DNA from: Acetobacteraceae bacterium
Lineage (GTDB): Bacteria; Pseudomonadota; Alphaproteobacteria; Acetobacterales; Acetobacteraceae
NCBI GenBank assembly: GCA_025356735.1
Contig: JANXRT010000525.1
Location: 1 to 17,205 of the forward strand
Length of the DNA stretch: 17,205 nt
Direction: 5' to 3'
The stretch's first letter is position 1; each line of letters opens with the position of its first letter. The translations under genes and the position numbers were made by a program. Under the pieces are notes generated by a model. That model saw nothing but the letters and a program-made list of their open reading frames with translations. It was not told the DNA's origin and ran no database searches. Of the stretch, positions 15,469 to 17,205 are shown piece by piece.

Positions 15469-16623
15469 ATGACTACCAGCTTTGAATCCCTTGGTCTCGC
15501 CGCGCCCCTGCTAAAGGCGCTGGCCACCGAGGGCTATACCGTTCCCACCCCGATCCAGCTGCAGGCGATCCCGCACGTGATGACCGGGCACGACCTGCAG
15601 GGCATCGCCCAGACCGGCACCGGCAAGACCGCGGCCTTCGCGCTGCCGATCCTGCACCGGCTGATGGCCCAGAATCGCGCGCCGGCGCCGAAATCCTGCC
15701 GCGTGCTGGTGTTGGCCCCGACCCGCGAGCTCGCCAGCCAGATCGCCGACAGCTTCCGTGCTTACGGCCGCGACACGAAACTCCGCACCACCGTGATGTT
15801 CGGCGGCGTGCCCAAGCCGCGCCAGTCCCGCGCCATCGCCGGCGGCATTGACATACTGGTCGCGACCCCGGGCCGCCTGCTCGACCACCTCAACGATCGC
15901 GCCGTGCGGCTCGACCTGACCGAGATCCTGGTGCTCGACGAGGCTGACCACATGCTCGACCTCGGCTTCATCGTGCCAATCCGAAAGATCGCCGCGATGT
16001 TGCCGGCCAAGCGCCAGACGCTGTTCTTCTCCGCCACCATGCCCAAGGAAATCGGCGAGCTCGCCGGCAAGCTGCTGCACAACCCGGTCCACGTCGCTGT
16101 CGCCCCCGTGGCGACGACGGTCGAGCGCGTTGAGCAGCAGGTCATTTTCGTGGACACCGCGCGCAAGCGGAACCTGCTCACCGACATCCTGCACAACGAC
16201 AAGCAGATGGCCGGCAACACGGGCCGCATCCTTGTCTTCACCCGCACCAAGCACGGCGCCGACCGCGTCGTGAAGCATTTGGAGCAGGTCGGCGTGCAGG
16301 CCGACGCCATCCACGGCAACAAAAGCCAGCCGCAACGCGAGCGTGCCCTCGCCGCCTTCCGCTCCGGCCAGGTCAAGGTGCTGGTCGCGACTGACATCGC
16401 CGCCCGCGGCATCGACGTGGACGGCGTGACGCACGTCATTAACTTCGACCTGCCGAACGTGCCGGAAAGCTACGTCCATCGCATCGGCCGCACCGCCCGC
16501 GCCGGCGCCACGGGGGTGGCGATCAGCTTCTGCGATGCGCAGGAGCGGGCATTCCTGCGCGACATCGAGAAGCTGATCCGCACCAAGGTGCCGGTGATGC
16601 CGAGCCCGGCCCGCGCCGCCTGA
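15469..16623 (+). CDS. rhlE: DEAD-box ATP-dependent RNA helicase, RhlE-like
   Basis: 384 residues covering both RecA-like domains with almost no C-terminal extension. Motifs in order: aromatic F5 and a Q motif (PTPIQ, 26-30), Walker A AQTGTGKT (47-54), PTRELA, TPGR, DEAD (157-160), SAT (188-190), ILVFTRTK, ATDIAARGID and HRIGRTAR (337-344). The enzyme unwinds short RNA duplexes using ATP and acts in ribosome assembly, RNA turnover or cold adaptation. The N-terminal FESLGL and DEADHMLDLGF pattern is nearest to RhlE. The basic/RGG tail common in RhlE and related helicases is missing, so substrate choice may depend on partners. The ATG is preceded by GGAAG 12 bases away. It stands alone, divergent from the transporter operon. 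Confidence 0.95.
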   Translation: MTTSFESLGLAAPLLKALATEGYTVPTPIQLQAIPHVMTGHDLQGIAQTGTGKTAAFALPILHRLMAQNRAPAPKSCRVLVLAPTRELASQIADSFRAYGRDTKLRTTVMFGGVPKPRQSRAIAGGIDILVATPGRLLDHLNDRAVRLDLTEILVLDEADHMLDLGFIVPIRKIAAMLPAKRQTLFFSATMPKEIGELAGKLLHNPVHVAVAPVATTVERVEQQVIFVDTARKRNLLTDILHNDKQMAGNTGRILVFTRTKHGADRVVKHLEQVGVQADAIHGNKSQPQRERALAAFRSGQVKVLVATDIAARGIDVDGVTHVINFDLPNVPESYVHRIGRTARAGATGVAISFCDAQERAFLRDIEKLIRTKVPVMPSPARAA

Positions 16624-16920
16624 GCTTCGACATCAAGGTTCCTGGCTAGTCTCATTAGGGGTCGTAGGATAGGCGATCTTAGAGCCCGTTTGAGAATGCG
16701 CTGTGCCGAGCCAGAGGCGCCGCTTGGCGCCGCCTGGCGTGGCTTTCGAGAACCGGAGCGGAGCGGACCTTTGGGTCCGTGAGCACCGGAAGCGGAGAAA
16801 GCCGCGTCGGATGACCGGCACAGTAGCATTATCAAACGGGCTCTTGGGTTGCCTGATGCCGATCGTGTCAGGTCGGGAACAATTCCGGCAGCCGGACGTA
16901 ACCCCATCTGACGGAGACAA
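16624..16920. other. Intergenic region between helicase and metallopeptidase genes
   Basis: 297 bases, over half taken up by the MITE-like element. The 57 bases before it contain no clear terminator. The 76 bases after it hold a small CCTGA/TCAGG inverted repeat (16852-16856, 16868-16872) and the GGAG Shine-Dalgarno (16913-16916). The open frame at 16703-16924 lies across the inverted repeats and is not gene-like. Confidence 0.55.
16681..16844. mobile_element. 164-bp MITE-like element with terminal inverted repeats
   Basis: The left end (16681-16708) and right end (16816-16844) are inverted copies: 13 exact bases (AGAGCCCGTTTGA), one mismatch, 5 matches, a G versus TA difference, then 8 matches (CTGTGCCG). 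Inside are further nested stems: GGCTTTC (16741-16747) with GAAAGCC (16797-16803), and a tight central hairpin CGGACC/GGTCCG (16764-16769, 16774-16779). Two near-copies of GAG-ACCGGA-GCGGA flank the central hairpin. No transposase is encoded, so it fits a non-autonomous miniature element. A GAGCCC-type end next to TTA (left) and TTG (right) recalls IS5-family insertions with 3-bp targets, but the flanks do not match exactly. Confidence 0.65.
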
Positions 16921-17205
16921 ATGATGCAGGAAGACGATCTACGCGCTTCTGGCAACATCGAAGACCGGCGCGGAATGGGCGGGGCCGCCAAGGGCGGACT
17001 TGGGATCGGCGCCATCGTTGTGCTCAGCCTGCTCGGCTGGGCCACCGGCATTGATCCGCGCCTGCTTATCTCCGGCGCGGAGATGGTGACCCAGGGCCCA
17101 AGCCAGTCGACCTCCGTTCAGCAAGGGTCCGTTCAGCAGTCCACCCCGCGCGACGCGATCGGCGGGTTCGTGGCCAGGGTGCTGGGCGAAACCGAGGACG
17201 TCTGG
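16921..17205 (+). CDS. ypfJ: YpfJ-type neutral zinc metallopeptidase (5' part)
   Basis: The first 95 codons of a gene that runs off the window. Two adjacent ATG codons (16921, 16924) are possible starts; GGAG at 16913-16916 is 4 bases from the first and 7 from the second, so the second may be the one used. The N-terminal SGNIEDRRGMGG motif is the hallmark of the YpfJ/putative neutral zinc metallopeptidase family (N.EDRRG). A single membrane helix follows (GIGAIVVLSLLGWATG, about 29-44), then a Gln/Ser-rich linker and DAIGGFVARVLGETEDVW, the start of the peptidase domain. The HExxH zinc site would lie beyond the window. Its cellular role is unknown in the family; it is a membrane-anchored predicted protease. 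Confidence 0.85.
   Translation, partial: MMQEDDLRASGNIEDRRGMGGAAKGGLGIGAIVVLSLLGWATGIDPRLLISGAEMVTQGPSQSTSVQQGSVQQSTPRDAIGGFVARVLGETEDVW

Noticed and set aside
15264..15485. 73-codon frame with a hydrophobic signal-like N-terminus upstream of the helicase
   Set aside because: GTG start without Shine-Dalgarno, overlaps the helicase start, and no recognisable family; the hydrophobic start could arise by chance.
16703..16924. 73-codon plus-strand frame after the helicase
   Set aside because: It lies across the inverted-repeat element, so the frame reflects repeat sequence rather than a gene.
1..17205. CRISPR array, tRNA, rRNA or intact insertion sequence
   Set aside because: No regularly spaced direct repeats, no cloverleaf-like or rRNA stretches and no transposase gene were seen on either strand.

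Overview
The window is GC-rich, tightly packed, single-chromosome-style DNA. Its gene content and style (an Alternative Complex III plus caa3 oxidase operon, ATGA-overlapped genes, GC-rich intergenic palindromes) suggest an aerobic alphaproteobacterium, plausibly Rhodospirillales/Acetobacteraceae. That placement is an inference; there is no rRNA or other marker here to settle it.

Region 1 (1-11067, + strand) is one long respiratory operon of eleven genes, with every neighbouring pair overlapping or a few bases apart: actA (5' end cut off)-actB-actC-actD-actE-actF, a small uncharacterised membrane protein, then coxB-coxA-coxC-coxD. Alternative Complex III is a bc1-unrelated quinol:cytochrome c oxidoreductase. 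ActB and ActC oxidise quinol, and the haems of ActA and ActE carry electrons to the cytochrome c domain fused to CoxB (caa3 type). From there they pass through CuA and haem a to the haem a3-CuB site of CoxA. CoxA has the YSHPAVY signature of A2-type oxidases in place of the D-channel glutamate. The arrangement predicts a directly coupled ACIII-caa3 supercomplex. The 187-residue protein between the two modules is the least understood member and a good candidate accessory or linker subunit.

Region 2 (11068-11147) is a short convergent junction with two hairpins, one of them a perfect 24-bp palindrome that could terminate transcription from both sides.

Region 3 (11148-15085, - strand) reads, in transcription order, MFS transporter, LLM-class flavin/F420 oxidoreductase, then Baeyer-Villiger-type flavin monooxygenase. 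The gaps are 9 and 44 bases, so it is probably a small uptake-and-oxidation operon for an unknown organic substrate. A near-perfect 20-bp palindrome sits 58 bases before its first gene and is a candidate operator.

Region 4 (15086-15468) is the divergent intergenic region. Besides the operator it holds a TTGACA-type promoter candidate and a small hairpin with a T7 tract, inside what would be a long leader of the next gene.

Region 5 (15469-17205, + strand) has an RhlE-like DEAD-box RNA helicase, then a 164-bp non-coding element with 28/29-bp imperfect terminal inverted repeats and nested stems (MITE-like). It ends with the first 95 codons of a YpfJ-type neutral zinc metallopeptidase that runs off the window. 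No tRNA, rRNA, CRISPR array or intact transposase gene was seen.
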